Origin: Pseudovibrio sp. M1P-2-3
GTDB lineage: Bacteria > Pseudomonadota > Alphaproteobacteria > Rhizobiales > Stappiaceae
Assembly (NCBI RefSeq): GCF_031501865.1
Contig: NZ_JARRCW010000001.1
Coordinates: forward strand, 3,059,001-3,123,000
DNA: 64,000 nucleotides
Reading direction: 5' to 3'
Shown here: positions 7,735 through 15,448 of the stretch, piece by piece
Numbering within the stretch: the stretch's first letter is position 1
Layout: every line of letters begins with the position of its first letter
The notes under the pieces: model-generated
Databases searched by the model: none
What the model saw: the letters and a program-made list of their open reading frames with translations, nothing else
What the model was told of the DNA's origin: nothing
Program-made: the position numbers and the translations under genes

Positions 7735-9705
7735 ATGCTTGAAAAGACACAGCCCCAAAAAACTCGTGGAAATACCTCCAATCAGGATTTCTCTAGTATC
7801 ACAAGTAACAGGAACCTTCTCAAAGGTCAGTTCAGTCGGCTCGGAAGCTTCGATGTGGAAGTCAAAGAAGAGACAAAGGCGACCTTGTTACGTACACAAA
7901 CCCTTGCCAATGAAGAGATCCCCTACAAAGATCCTGATATTGGTGATGTTAGCGTTCTGGCTTGTGTAACTATGTATAACGAGCCCTCTAATTTATTTGA
8001 ACAGACATTAGAGGGGATGGTAGCGTCTATTTCCTATCTCGGCACTTCTCCGGCAACTCCCAAGCCAGAAAATATCATTTTGGTTTTCGTCGTGGATGGT
8101 GCCTCCAAACTTGCACCGTCAACGCGTAGCTTCATGAAGGAACGCGGCCTTCTACCTGAAGACGAAGAAATATACCCCGATGATGGGGGAATGACTTTGT
8201 ACGAAAGTGTCATTTCGCACAAAGACACCTCCAAAAATATATGGGTATCTGTCGCGCTGAAGCATAGTAATGGTGGCAAACTGGACAGCCACCGCTGGAT
8301 TTTGCGCTCTTTAGCTCCGGGTTTTTCCCCCCTGTGCTGGGTTCAAGTTGATGTGGGCTGCGTGCCCAGCCATGAAGCCCTCGAAGAAATTAGTGAGCAA
8401 TTTACTCAGGATCCCACCATCGCCGCGGTTATTCCGCGTGTAGAGGTGGAACCTGTCGGGAGCATGCTGGATCCCCTTTATGCCTATCAGCATATTTATT
8501 TCTTACTGTCCTACATGGTCAGGCTCCCCGCACTGGACGTGATGGGCAGCATTGATCTTGTACCGGGGCAAATGTCGGCCATGCGCTGGGAACTGTTCAA
8601 TCAACACACAGAGGATGGGCACACAGTTGCGGACCGGTACCTGGAAGGTCTTTATGCCACCAGCCCCTATGATATCATTCGCTTCACAGCAGAGGACGCC
8701 TTGATCGGCTTTGAGCTGTTGTGTGCCGAAAGGAGTGACTTACGGCTGGAAACCACATACAGCGCCATGTCACAGGTCGAGCCCTGCGAAGACCTCATGA
8801 CACTGCTCAAACAGCGCCGACGCTGGATTAACGGGGGCATCCTGTCAAAATTCTATCAAGTTTCCCATCTGCCCCGGTATTGGCGCGCATCCCATGCCAA
8901 GCTGGATAGAAAGCTGCGTGTGACCCTAACCACCTTATGGATGACGTTTACAAGCGTTCTGGGACTGGTCGTTGGTCCGGCTCTGATCGCTGGTTTAGTG
9001 TCATTTGATATATTAACAGCAGAATCCTTCCCCACTGCAATTGCCGACCCCATACTTCTGGCAGTTGGGCTTGCCGCCCTGCTTCTTGCCCTTCCCGCGG
9101 TGGCAGCAGCAACGCCCTACATAAAACGCCTCACCCCCCGGCAGGTACGGGTGCTTATGAGTGCGGCCACCCTTGGGAATTTCGCTCTTATTGCTTTTAG
9201 CGCATTTAAGCTCGGATTGTACACGATGCTGCTTACGACAATGCCAATGGTTTTAATATTCGTTGGAATTGGTCTTTTGCTGGGTAAGCGCACTTTATTT
9301 GTGGTCCTGCGCTCCGTCTGGTCCTACCTGTTTGTGCTCCTGCCCTTCAATATTATGTTGCAAGTCTACTCGGTTTTCAATTTGCATGACGCATCTTGGG
9401 GAACCAAAGGCATAGACAAACTACAGGCAAAAAAAATAAAAGTGCATCCCTCTGTAGTGGCAAGTCGCCTCAAGCGCTTCAGAAATATCATGCTCTTAGG
9501 CTACACACTGACAACAATATTGTTTGCCTCCCTCATCGTGGTTGCACCACATGCAGTCATTCCCCTTCTAGCATTGGCGGGAGTGCTCCAAATCCTGTCC
9601 TATCTGCCTGCAGTGACAAAGGCTGTCAAAAATAGCCCCACACAGAAAACGGAGCGCGTTGTCCAGCCAGAAGTAGTGGTAGGAGAAGCCGCAGGAGAAG
9701 CTTGA
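7735..9705 (+). CDS. Chitin-synthase-like family 2 glycosyltransferase, copy 2
   Basis: A 656-residue paralogue of the enzyme encoded at 5069, collinear over nearly its full length. Motifs are CVTMYNE at 77-83, VDG with D121, KHSNGGKLDSHRW at 176-188, QVDVG with D206, DLVPGQMSAMRW at 274-285, AEDA at 319-322, QRRRW at 360-364 and NLHDASWGTKG at 549-559. Six or so membrane helices occupy the C-terminal third. The acidic and QxxRW residues needed for catalysis are all kept, so both copies look active. It is followed by a small ORF and an MFS-like protein in the same direction. The two copies may make different chain lengths or respond to different signals; that is inference. The C-terminal tail (GEAAGEA) is unrelated to copy 1. 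Confidence 0.85.
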   Translation: MLEKTQPQKTRGNTSNQDFSSITSNRNLLKGQFSRLGSFDVEVKEETKATLLRTQTLANEEIPYKDPDIGDVSVLACVTMYNEPSNLFEQTLEGMVASISYLGTSPATPKPENIILVFVVDGASKLAPSTRSFMKERGLLPEDEEIYPDDGGMTLYESVISHKDTSKNIWVSVALKHSNGGKLDSHRWILRSLAPGFSPLCWVQVDVGCVPSHEALEEISEQFTQDPTIAAVIPRVEVEPVGSMLDPLYAYQHIYFLLSYMVRLPALDVMGSIDLVPGQMSAMRWELFNQHTEDGHTVADRYLEGLYATSPYDIIRFTAEDALIGFELLCAERSDLRLETTYSAMSQVEPCEDLMTLLKQRRRWINGGILSKFYQVSHLPRYWRASHAKLDRKLRVTLTTLWMTFTSVLGLVVGPALIAGLVSFDILTAESFPTAIADPILLAVGLAALLLALPAVAAATPYIKRLTPRQVRVLMSAATLGNFALIAFSAFKLGLYTMLLTTMPMVLIFVGIGLLLGKRTLFVVLRSVWSYLFVLLPFNIMLQVYSVFNLHDASWGTKGIDKLQAKKIKVHPSVVASRLKRFRNIMLLGYTLTTILFASLIVVAPHAVIPLLALAGVLQILSYLPAVTKAVKNSPTQKTERVVQPEVVVGEAAGEA

Positions 9706-9837
9706 AACAAGGCAAGGAACGTGAGGTGGTGGCTCCGGCTTTCGGGTTGAGGTACACGAAAAAACAATAGCTTACATCGGTGAAGTGTTTCAATGAAACA
9801 TCTCACTGATCTAAGTCTTTTATAGGAAGGCAAGGCA

Positions 9838-10077
9838 ATGAGTGAGTACCGGATAGACAAAATCTTGGAGTACGAAAAGCATAGGGGGATCTTCAAGCCA
9901 ATATGTGCGATGCTCGACCAACTCTCAAAAACAACCCCTATTCTCCATTGCGGAAAACAAGATATTTTTAAGGGTCTTGAGCACAATCCAGCGGCCCATC
10001 AAGGAAATGGACGTGAAAGTGAAACATACCCATCATGGCCTTTAGAGGACCAGCTCCTCCTGCAGCCACCCTCTTAA
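9838..10077 (+). CDS. Small hypothetical protein
   Basis: A 79-residue predicted protein that I do not recognise. It has a plausible ribosome binding site (AGGAAGGCAAGG) directly before the ATG, lies in the same direction as the synthase and the following membrane protein, and ends 10 bases before that protein's start. It has no signal peptide or membrane helix and is mostly polar, with two cysteines. Its position suggests membership of the same transcription unit, but it could be a chance frame. Confidence 0.4.
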   Translation: MSEYRIDKILEYEKHRGIFKPICAMLDQLSKTTPILHCGKQDIFKGLEHNPAAHQGNGRESETYPSWPLEDQLLLQPPS

Positions 10078-10087
10078 AGAAATCCGA

Positions 10088-11146
10088 ATGAAATTCTCCA
10101 TTAATTTTGTTCTAATTCGCATCATCACAGCGGTTGCCCTGTTTGCGGCACTGGGTAAGGCGAATGAGTGGATGGACACAACCACCAACACCTTACTTGC
10201 CTTGGGCTACAGTATCGAGCTGATTTTCCTTCCCATTACCCTTCTTCTGCTAGGCTCCAGAGCCTTGATCTGGGCTTTGGCTGTAATGGCTGCGGGGGCA
10301 GCCCTGTTCATTATCACAGACAAGCCGTTTGTTCCCATGGTTGCGGCCTGCCTCTTCGCCTATGGAGCCGCAGTCAGCGGGTACCTCATTACAAATGTAG
10401 CCGCTCAAAGTAAGCACGGCGCTGCCAGAAACCTCATGTCTGTCAACGCGGGTGCCCTTGTGGGCGGGGTGATCATAATGTTTCCCTTTCTCACCCCAGT
10501 GCTTTTCTTCTGGAGCGCCTCAGGTATCGTGCTTATCTGTCTGCTTATAGCACTCCCATACCCCATCCACATTCCGGAAATTCATACAAAAGTGTTTGAC
10601 GGGCAAAAGCTCTCCACCGTTCTCGCCTGGGTTCTGATTGGCATAACAATGGGCATGATCATTTTTGGTACATTTTCCGTTCTTCCCCAAAACCTATTGG
10701 AAACGCATGCGACACTCCCAAGCTGGTACGGATTTATGATCATTTTAAACTGCTTTGTTATCGTGGTCGCCCAAATGCCAATTCTAAAGTTCATCGAGAC
10801 AGCCGGACGCTACCGCATGCCTGCCATTTTCGGGCTGATCTTCATGACATTTGGCCTGTATATTCTTATGGATTTCATACCCATATACTCATTCCTCGGC
10901 GCGGCAGTCTGGATGATTTTGGTCTCCCTTGGAGAGTGCACCCTTGGTCATCTTGACTACTATTCTACCCGCCAAAAAGTACTGTTTGTAAAGGAAATCA
11001 GTATTGGCTTTGGCTCTGGCCTCACTGTCCTGCTCATGCGCACCCTACCTGATGCCTATAATTCAACGCTCATCGCGGTTCTGGGCATCTCGTTCACCCT
11101 TATCTGGTGGGCACTCACACACCGCCAGCTACGCCACTACGATTAG
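10088..11146 (+). CDS. Multi-pass membrane protein, MFS-like
   Basis: A 352-residue, almost entirely hydrophobic protein with about ten to eleven predicted membrane helices and short polar loops, similar in layout to a shortened major facilitator superfamily carrier (twelve helices are usual). The only long polar loop is around residues 158-175 (PIHIPEIHTKVFDGQK), as expected between two halves. I see no family-specific motif that gives a substrate. It directly follows the second chitin-synthase-like gene and the small ORF, so a role in moving the polysaccharide or its fragments is possible but unproven. The start is supported by close spacing to the upstream ORF. Confidence 0.7.
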   Translation: MKFSINFVLIRIITAVALFAALGKANEWMDTTTNTLLALGYSIELIFLPITLLLLGSRALIWALAVMAAGAALFIITDKPFVPMVAACLFAYGAAVSGYLITNVAAQSKHGAARNLMSVNAGALVGGVIIMFPFLTPVLFFWSASGIVLICLLIALPYPIHIPEIHTKVFDGQKLSTVLAWVLIGITMGMIIFGTFSVLPQNLLETHATLPSWYGFMIILNCFVIVVAQMPILKFIETAGRYRMPAIFGLIFMTFGLYILMDFIPIYSFLGAAVWMILVSLGECTLGHLDYYSTRQKVLFVKEISIGFGSGLTVLLMRTLPDAYNSTLIAVLGISFTLIWWALTHRQLRHYD

Positions 11147-11160
11147 GCAAGGCCCTGCAC

Positions 11161-11266
11161 TAGAGCGCGTTCCGTTTGATTGAGTTCAATCAAACGACAA
11201 GAATTCGCTCAAAATAAATAAGTTAGAGTACAGAGCGTGAATGCGAATGAACGCGATGTACTCTAG
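11161..11266 (+). repeat. Palindromic repeat family A, full copy (reference copy)
   Basis: Two hairpins in tandem. The first has perfect 11-base arms CGTTTGATTGA and TCAATCAAACG around a 2-base loop (11173-11196). The second has arms AGAGTACA and TGTACTCT (11224-11263). They are joined by GACAAGAATTCGCTC and an AT-rich spacer. It sits between two convergent genes and may also serve as a terminator. Full copies also lie at 4881-4984 and 45516-45620, and a half copy at 3501-3544. Confidence 0.85.
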
Positions 11267-11355
11267 ATCTGCAGGGCCGGCAGGCCTTCAAGCCATGCCG
11301 AAAGTGAGCGGGTGTTCACGGCAGACCCGTTCAGCTCCCCCTCTCCTCTTGTTTT

Positions 11356-12096
11356 TTACTGCGCAACAACCGGCACCGGATTACCAGCGGGGCGAACCAC
11401 CACGTTGGAGCTATTGGGCACCCGGTCATAAAGGTCGATCACGTCTTGATTAAGCATGCGAATGCAGCCGCTGGAAATGGACTTGCCGATAGACCAATCC
11501 TCGTTGGTTCCGTGAATGCGGTAGAGCGTGTCACGGCCATTTGCGAAAAGGTAAAGTGCCCGTGCGCCCAGCGGGTTGCCAAGCCCCGGGTCCATACCAC
11601 CTTGGTATTTCACAAGAGAGGGGTCCCTGCCGATCATGTCTTTGGTTGGCGTCCAGCGCGGCCACTGGCGTTTGTATTGCACGACAGCCTCTCCGTTCCA
11701 CTCCAGACCGGCCTTGCCAACACCCACTCCGTAACGCAATGCCGTCCCATCACCGCGCACCAGATATAAAAAGTGGTTTGCAGGATCCACCACCAAGGTT
11801 CCCGCATGTTCAGGCCCTTGATAGGGCACGATCTGCCGCAGGTATTTCCGGTCGCTTATCTGAGTCAAGTCTATGGCAGGAAGCGGAAATTTCTCGTCGG
11901 GCCGCGGGCCGTAGATACTCAGGTAGTATGGGTCTTCCCGCCAGTTTGTCACAGGCGGCTTCGATGCGCCGCCACTCCACTGAGGAATGGTCTGGCACCC
12001 CGCCAGAAGGGCAGCTGTTGAAGCGGCCAAAAAGCCCCTGCGCGTAAGAGAAGTCTTTGTCGAGGTGAGTTCACCCCGGTTCCCACTAGGTTTCAT
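11356..12096 (-). CDS. L,D-transpeptidase (YkuD domain), exported lipoprotein
   Basis: Enzyme that forms 3-3 cross-links in peptidoglycan or links outer-membrane proteins to it. The catalytic region is HGTNEDWSIGKS followed by SSGCIRM, with the nucleophilic cysteine in GCIRM and the histidine in HGTN, near the C terminus as usual. The start at 12096 gives a short n-region, a twin-arginine-like TRRGFLAAS and a lipobox LLAGC, so export followed by lipidation is likely; frames starting further upstream read like non-coding DNA. The gene stands alone between a repeat and a metallo-beta-lactamase-fold gene in the same direction. Together with the penicillin-binding protein and the peptidoglycan-binding protein it adds to the envelope functions of this region. 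Confidence 0.9.
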   Translation of the reverse strand: MKPSGNRGELTSTKTSLTRRGFLAASTAALLAGCQTIPQWSGGASKPPVTNWREDPYYLSIYGPRPDEKFPLPAIDLTQISDRKYLRQIVPYQGPEHAGTLVVDPANHFLYLVRGDGTALRYGVGVGKAGLEWNGEAVVQYKRQWPRWTPTKDMIGRDPSLVKYQGGMDPGLGNPLGARALYLFANGRDTLYRIHGTNEDWSIGKSISSGCIRMLNQDVIDLYDRVPNSSNVVVRPAGNPVPVVAQ

Positions 12097-12309
12097 AGAG
12101 CAAATATCCCGAGTTTCCTTGACGCCTCTTCCAGTGGACACACCCCTTTTGCGCCCGCCCGCCAGAAAAGATCGGCTTTCACCGCCTCTAGCGCTCAAAC
12201 ATGACAGGATCGGGACTGGCTTATGACACAATCATGGCCATCCCTCACACATTTGTCAGGGGACAAACAACTTCTTGATTTGGATAGGAAAAGTTGTGAA
12301 GTGTCCGTT

Positions 12310-13029
12310 TCACACCGTTTTGCGCAGCAGCGTTTCGGCGTGGCGTTTGACCTCTTGGGATGACAAAGGCCCTCCATGGCCCAGATAAAACGTCTCCATA
12401 CCGCAGTCCAGCAAACATAGCAGTTCTTTAGCCACCCGTTCCGTATCTTCCTCAAACGGCGGCTGCATGGCTTTATCCTTGCGCACGATCCCACCCAGCA
12501 GAATGCCAGAGGAAACCAGATCACCCGCAAGCACCTTCCGGTTGCTCAAAATCACGGAGAGAGAGCCTTGCGTATGACCGGGTGTGTGGAACACAGTTCC
12601 ATCCAAGCCAAACTCCGTCAACGCAAACCTATCATCATTTTGTAGCAAAATATCGGGAGTAAAGCTGGCGTAGGGTGTCTGCGGTCTGCCGGTTTTAAGA
12701 AGTAATTTTCCAAAGAGCCCTGTCGGGCAATAGACCATGGGCTTCTCGCGCAAGTAGTAGGGAAGATCAACTGCGTGCGCCAGCACCGGCGCCTGACACA
12801 GCTCCTGCAACTTCTTTGCATTGCCTGCATGGTCCCCGTGGGCATGGGTGACGATTATCAGGTCGACATCTTTATAGGAAAGGCCTTGTCTCTTGAGAAA
12901 GAGACCAATTTTCTTATGGGAGTTGGGCAACCCCGTATCCACCAGAACAATACTTTCACTGCTGACAATCACAAAGGCATTAATTATACTCATGGGTAAA
13001 ATGGGAACTTTTATGACATGCGGTGCCAT
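12310..13029 (-). CDS. Metallo-beta-lactamase-fold hydrolase
   Basis: A 239-residue two-metal hydrolase. The zinc-binding motif THAHGDHAG is at 61-69, followed by HTPGHTQGS, AGD and LGHGG in the order typical of the superfamily (close to glyoxalase II or lactonase-like members). There is no signal peptide, so it acts in the cytosol. Substrate cannot be read from the sequence. It lies in the same direction as the PmpAB genes upstream, 99 bases away. In related bacteria a persulfide dioxygenase of the same fold often accompanies PmpAB, but this protein is shorter and I see no specific reason to call it that. Confidence 0.85.
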   Translation of the reverse strand: MAPHVIKVPILPMSIINAFVIVSSESIVLVDTGLPNSHKKIGLFLKRQGLSYKDVDLIIVTHAHGDHAGNAKKLQELCQAPVLAHAVDLPYYLREKPMVYCPTGLFGKLLLKTGRPQTPYASFTPDILLQNDDRFALTEFGLDGTVFHTPGHTQGSLSVILSNRKVLAGDLVSSGILLGGIVRKDKAMQPPFEEDTERVAKELLCLLDCGMETFYLGHGGPLSSQEVKRHAETLLRKTV

Positions 13030-13128
13030 AATGCTGCATCCTTTCCATCGCTTCCCACCTTACCCGCTTGAAGCCCTAGACTAATGCCACTTCATATTTG
13101 GCAGGCCCTGCAACTTTTTAGTAAAACC

Positions 13129-13533
13129 CTAAACAGACCTTGCAAGACGCATGCCTGCCAGCATGCAAACTACAAACACTGCCGCCTCCACAGTAAATAG
13201 GCCTAGAGATGTTATTGCCGGCCCCGGACACAAACCGCCAACCCCCCAGCCAATGCCGAAAATTGCCGAGCCAGCAACTAGCCGCCAGTCAGCGTCTATT
13301 TTTGAAGGCAGCTTGAAGCCTTCAGACGCCACCGGCTTGTCCATTTTTCTTGCCAACCAGAAAAAAGGCAGAGCCACCCCGATGCCGCCTGCCATTACAA
13401 AGGCAAGACTGGGATCCCAAGCGCCAGTTAAATCAAGAAAGTTCTGCACTTTGGAAGGGTTTGCCATGCCAGACACCAAAAGCCCGGCGCCAAACAACAG
13501 GCCGGAAAGGAACCCGATGATCATTCTTGTCAT
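13129..13533 (-). CDS. pmpB: YeeE/YedE-type sulfur transporter half, PmpB-like (DUF6691)
   Basis: A 134-residue membrane protein with about four helices and the conserved cysteine motif GGLCPGPAI (C102), matching the second half of split YeeE/YedE proteins that carry thiosulfate or other sulfur species across the inner membrane. It starts four bases after the stop of the partner gene, so the two are cotranscribed and probably form a complex equivalent to one fused transporter. The symbol follows the naming of such pairs in plant-associated Proteobacteria; the transported molecule here is inferred. Confidence 0.85.
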   Translation of the reverse strand: MTRMIIGFLSGLLFGAGLLVSGMANPSKVQNFLDLTGAWDPSLAFVMAGGIGVALPFFWLARKMDKPVASEGFKLPSKIDADWRLVAGSAIFGIGWGVGGLCPGPAITSLGLFTVEAAVFVVCMLAGMRLARSV

Positions 13534-13536
13534 AGC

Positions 13537-13980
13537 TTACACTCCCACCACATGACGCAGAACCCAGACACTGGCAAATCCGGTCAGCATGAACGTGCCA
13601 ACCGCCACAGCAGAACGCAAGGAAAGGCGAGACAAACCGCAAATACCATGCCCGCTGGTGCACCCACTTCCCAGAACCGTGCCAAACCCGACCAGCAAGC
13701 CAGCTAAAGCCAACAAAGGCAGTCCCGCTGTGAATTGCTGGTTAAGCGGCTCCGCCCACCCAGCCCCCATGAACACTAGGGGTGCAGCAACAAGCCCCAC
13801 AATAATGGCCAAGTTCATAAACCGATCAGCGGAAGCACCGCTTGCAGGCAGCACGCGGTTCACAATGCCGCTCACACCAAAAATTTTCCCATTCAGCACA
13901 AACAAAAGCGCGGATGAAAGGCCAATCATCCCCCCTCCCACCAAAGCGCTCAGCGGTGTAAATTCCGTTTCAACAATCAT
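13537..13980 (-). CDS. pmpA: YeeE/YedE-type sulfur transporter half, PmpA-like
   Basis: A 147-residue protein with about four membrane helices and the motif GSGCTSGHGICG at 104-115, whose two cysteines (C107, C114) are the conserved sulfur-relay residues of YeeE/YedE transporters. It is the first gene of the pair with PmpB. Its promoter region holds an AT-rich inverted repeat at 14003-14022 of the kind bound by ArsR-type sulfur sensors such as BigR, which commonly control pmpAB. No BigR gene adjoins it; the nearest ArsR-type gene is at 14962. Confidence 0.86.
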   Translation of the reverse strand: MIVETEFTPLSALVGGGMIGLSSALLFVLNGKIFGVSGIVNRVLPASGASADRFMNLAIIVGLVAAPLVFMGAGWAEPLNQQFTAGLPLLALAGLLVGFGTVLGSGCTSGHGICGLSRLSLRSAVAVGTFMLTGFASVWVLRHVVGV

Positions 13981-14002
13981 CCTATCAGGTACTCCTCAAT
14001 AA

Positions 14003-14022
14003 ATATTAGATGTACCTAATAT
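14003..14022. promoter_or_regulatory. Inverted repeat upstream of pmpAB, candidate operator
   Basis: Perfect 7-base arms ATATTAG (14003-14009) and CTAATAT (14016-14022) separated by six bases, located 23 bases before the pmpA start codon. Its size and AT-rich arms fit an ArsR-family winged-helix operator. The regulator is not proven. Confidence 0.55.
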
Positions 14023-14099
14023 AAGAATTTACTAATGTAAAGGTAAACCCGACCAGCCTCTCCATATGCTCAAGGGAGCCGCTCGCTCGAAGCGGAAGC

Positions 14100-14912
14100 C
14101 TAACATATTGTTTTCATTACAGCTGCGACTATCACCTCAGGCCGATCTTCTTGCACCAAATGCCCAGCATGTGCGATAGGAATGCAATCACGGGCGCTAA
14201 TCATTCCAGCCAAGCTCACTCCTTTGTCAAAGGGTATCCACACATCCTCTTGCCCCCAAAGGACAGTGACAGGGCAATCCATCTGCGCATACAGGCCTTG
14301 CACTTCATCCGTATATTTTTGATCCATTTGCGCAATCTGACGATAAAAAGCAGACTGACCAACAGGTCCTGTCCACGGAGCACAGTAGATTTCAAGCGCT
14401 TCTGGAGTAAGTTTGGTGTAAGCGGCCGTTTGCAGATAGGCCTGCAACAAAGCCCGGTGCATATAATCTGGCATTCCGGAAAACGCAGCTTCATGTTGCC
14501 GAACATGCTGCACAAACGGAGAGCCCCACGGCGCGAGTGCTACCACATCAAAAATTGTCAGAGAACCATAGCGCAGGCCGTTCAAATAGTAGGCACGAAG
14601 CGCTGTTGCACCTCCAAAATCATGAGCAAGAATATCAGGTCTGACCAAGCCCCATTCTTGAAAAAGAGCCGCGAGCACTCTGTTTTGGACAGCTAGAGAC
14701 ACATCCTGCTCCGCGCGCATCTCCGATTGTCCGTAGCCCACCAAGTCAAAATAATAGACCTTCCTGCAGTCTGTAAACTGCGGAATGATCCGGCGCCAAA
14801 CTTGAGAGGAGAAGGGCGTACCATGAAGCACCACAAGTGGCGGACCTTCCCCACAACTCCCCCAGCGGACGGCATTCCCTTCAATCACAGTTGTATTTGG
14901 AAGTTCAAGCAT
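14100..14912 (-). CDS. Alpha/beta hydrolase with aspartate nucleophile elbow (dehalogenase or epoxide hydrolase type)
   Basis: A 270-residue alpha/beta-hydrolase-fold enzyme with an oxyanion motif HGTP at 30-33, a nucleophile elbow AHDFGG in which D98 stands where esterases have serine, an acid in LWGQEDVWIP, and the catalytic histidine in AHAGHLVQEDRP. An aspartate nucleophile is the mark of haloalkane dehalogenases and epoxide hydrolases, so one of these is the most likely activity. It is transcribed divergently from an ArsR-type regulator at 14962, with a palindrome between them, so it is probably controlled by that regulator. No signal peptide is seen. Confidence 0.85.
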   Translation of the reverse strand: MLELPNTTVIEGNAVRWGSCGEGPPLVVLHGTPFSSQVWRRIIPQFTDCRKVYYFDLVGYGQSEMRAEQDVSLAVQNRVLAALFQEWGLVRPDILAHDFGGATALRAYYLNGLRYGSLTIFDVVALAPWGSPFVQHVRQHEAAFSGMPDYMHRALLQAYLQTAAYTKLTPEALEIYCAPWTGPVGQSAFYRQIAQMDQKYTDEVQGLYAQMDCPVTVLWGQEDVWIPFDKGVSLAGMISARDCIPIAHAGHLVQEDRPEVIVAAVMKTIC

Positions 14913-14930
14913 TTTGGTGACTCATATTTA

Positions 14931-14944
14931 CATTTAGCTAAATG
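14931..14944. promoter_or_regulatory. Perfect palindrome between hydrolase and ArsR-type gene, candidate operator
   Basis: CATTTAGCTAAATG is a perfect 14-base palindrome in the 49-base gap between the divergent start codons at 14912 and 14962. This is where an autoregulating ArsR-type repressor that also controls its neighbour would bind. Confidence 0.6.
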
Positions 14945-14961
14945 ACTATATAATAAAAAAT

Positions 14962-15267
14962 ATGGATAGATCAATACAAATCAAAGCCATCGCCAGCGAG
15001 CCAAGACTAACAGTGCTACGGTTGCTGTCAGAGCCGCAAAAACACTTTTCTCACCAATGGTCGGCCGATCCCGTGGAATTTGGAGTGTGCATGACCTTCA
15101 TTGCAGACGCACTGGGCGTGGCTCAGCCAACAGCAAGCAGGCATTTGGATATCTTGAAGCAGGCAAACTTTATAAACGTCCGCAAACACCTCAAATGGTC
15201 GTACTGCAAGAAAGACGAGAGGAGCATTGAGGAGTTCTTAGGCTGGTTGGGAAAGGAAGTCCTATAG
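14962..15267 (+). CDS. ArsR-family winged-helix transcriptional regulator
   Basis: A 101-residue DNA-binding protein with the ArsR helix-turn-helix IADALGVAQPTASRHLDILKQ at about 47-67 followed by a wing. Cysteines at 43 and 82 could sense an electrophile, metal or sulfur species, but the classical metal-binding ELCVCDL box is absent: the equivalent segment is EFGVCMTF. It is divergent from the alpha/beta hydrolase and shares a palindromic intergenic region with it, the usual arrangement for a local repressor. The inducer might be a substrate of the hydrolase; this is inference. Confidence 0.85.
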   Translation: MDRSIQIKAIASEPRLTVLRLLSEPQKHFSHQWSADPVEFGVCMTFIADALGVAQPTASRHLDILKQANFINVRKHLKWSYCKKDERSIEEFLGWLGKEVL

Positions 15268-15448
15268 GGTTCAAGAGGTTTGCCGCGCCTGCCCCCCCCC
15301 TCTCACACATGCTAGCTCCAAACATCCACTAGAAAATTTAGATCCGCTTTTAAGTCCAAATGGACCCTATCGATCAATCTGCCAATAACTGGATGCGCCT
15401 ATAGTCCCTCCCGCAGCGCAAATTCAACACTGTTCTGGGAGAATAAAA

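Noticed and set aside
5069-9705. Cellulose, hyaluronan or NodC-type synthase as the identity of the two GT2 enzymes
   Set aside because: Those families lack the NGGKLDSHRW and SWGTKG motifs present in both proteins; the closest match by motif order is chitin synthase.
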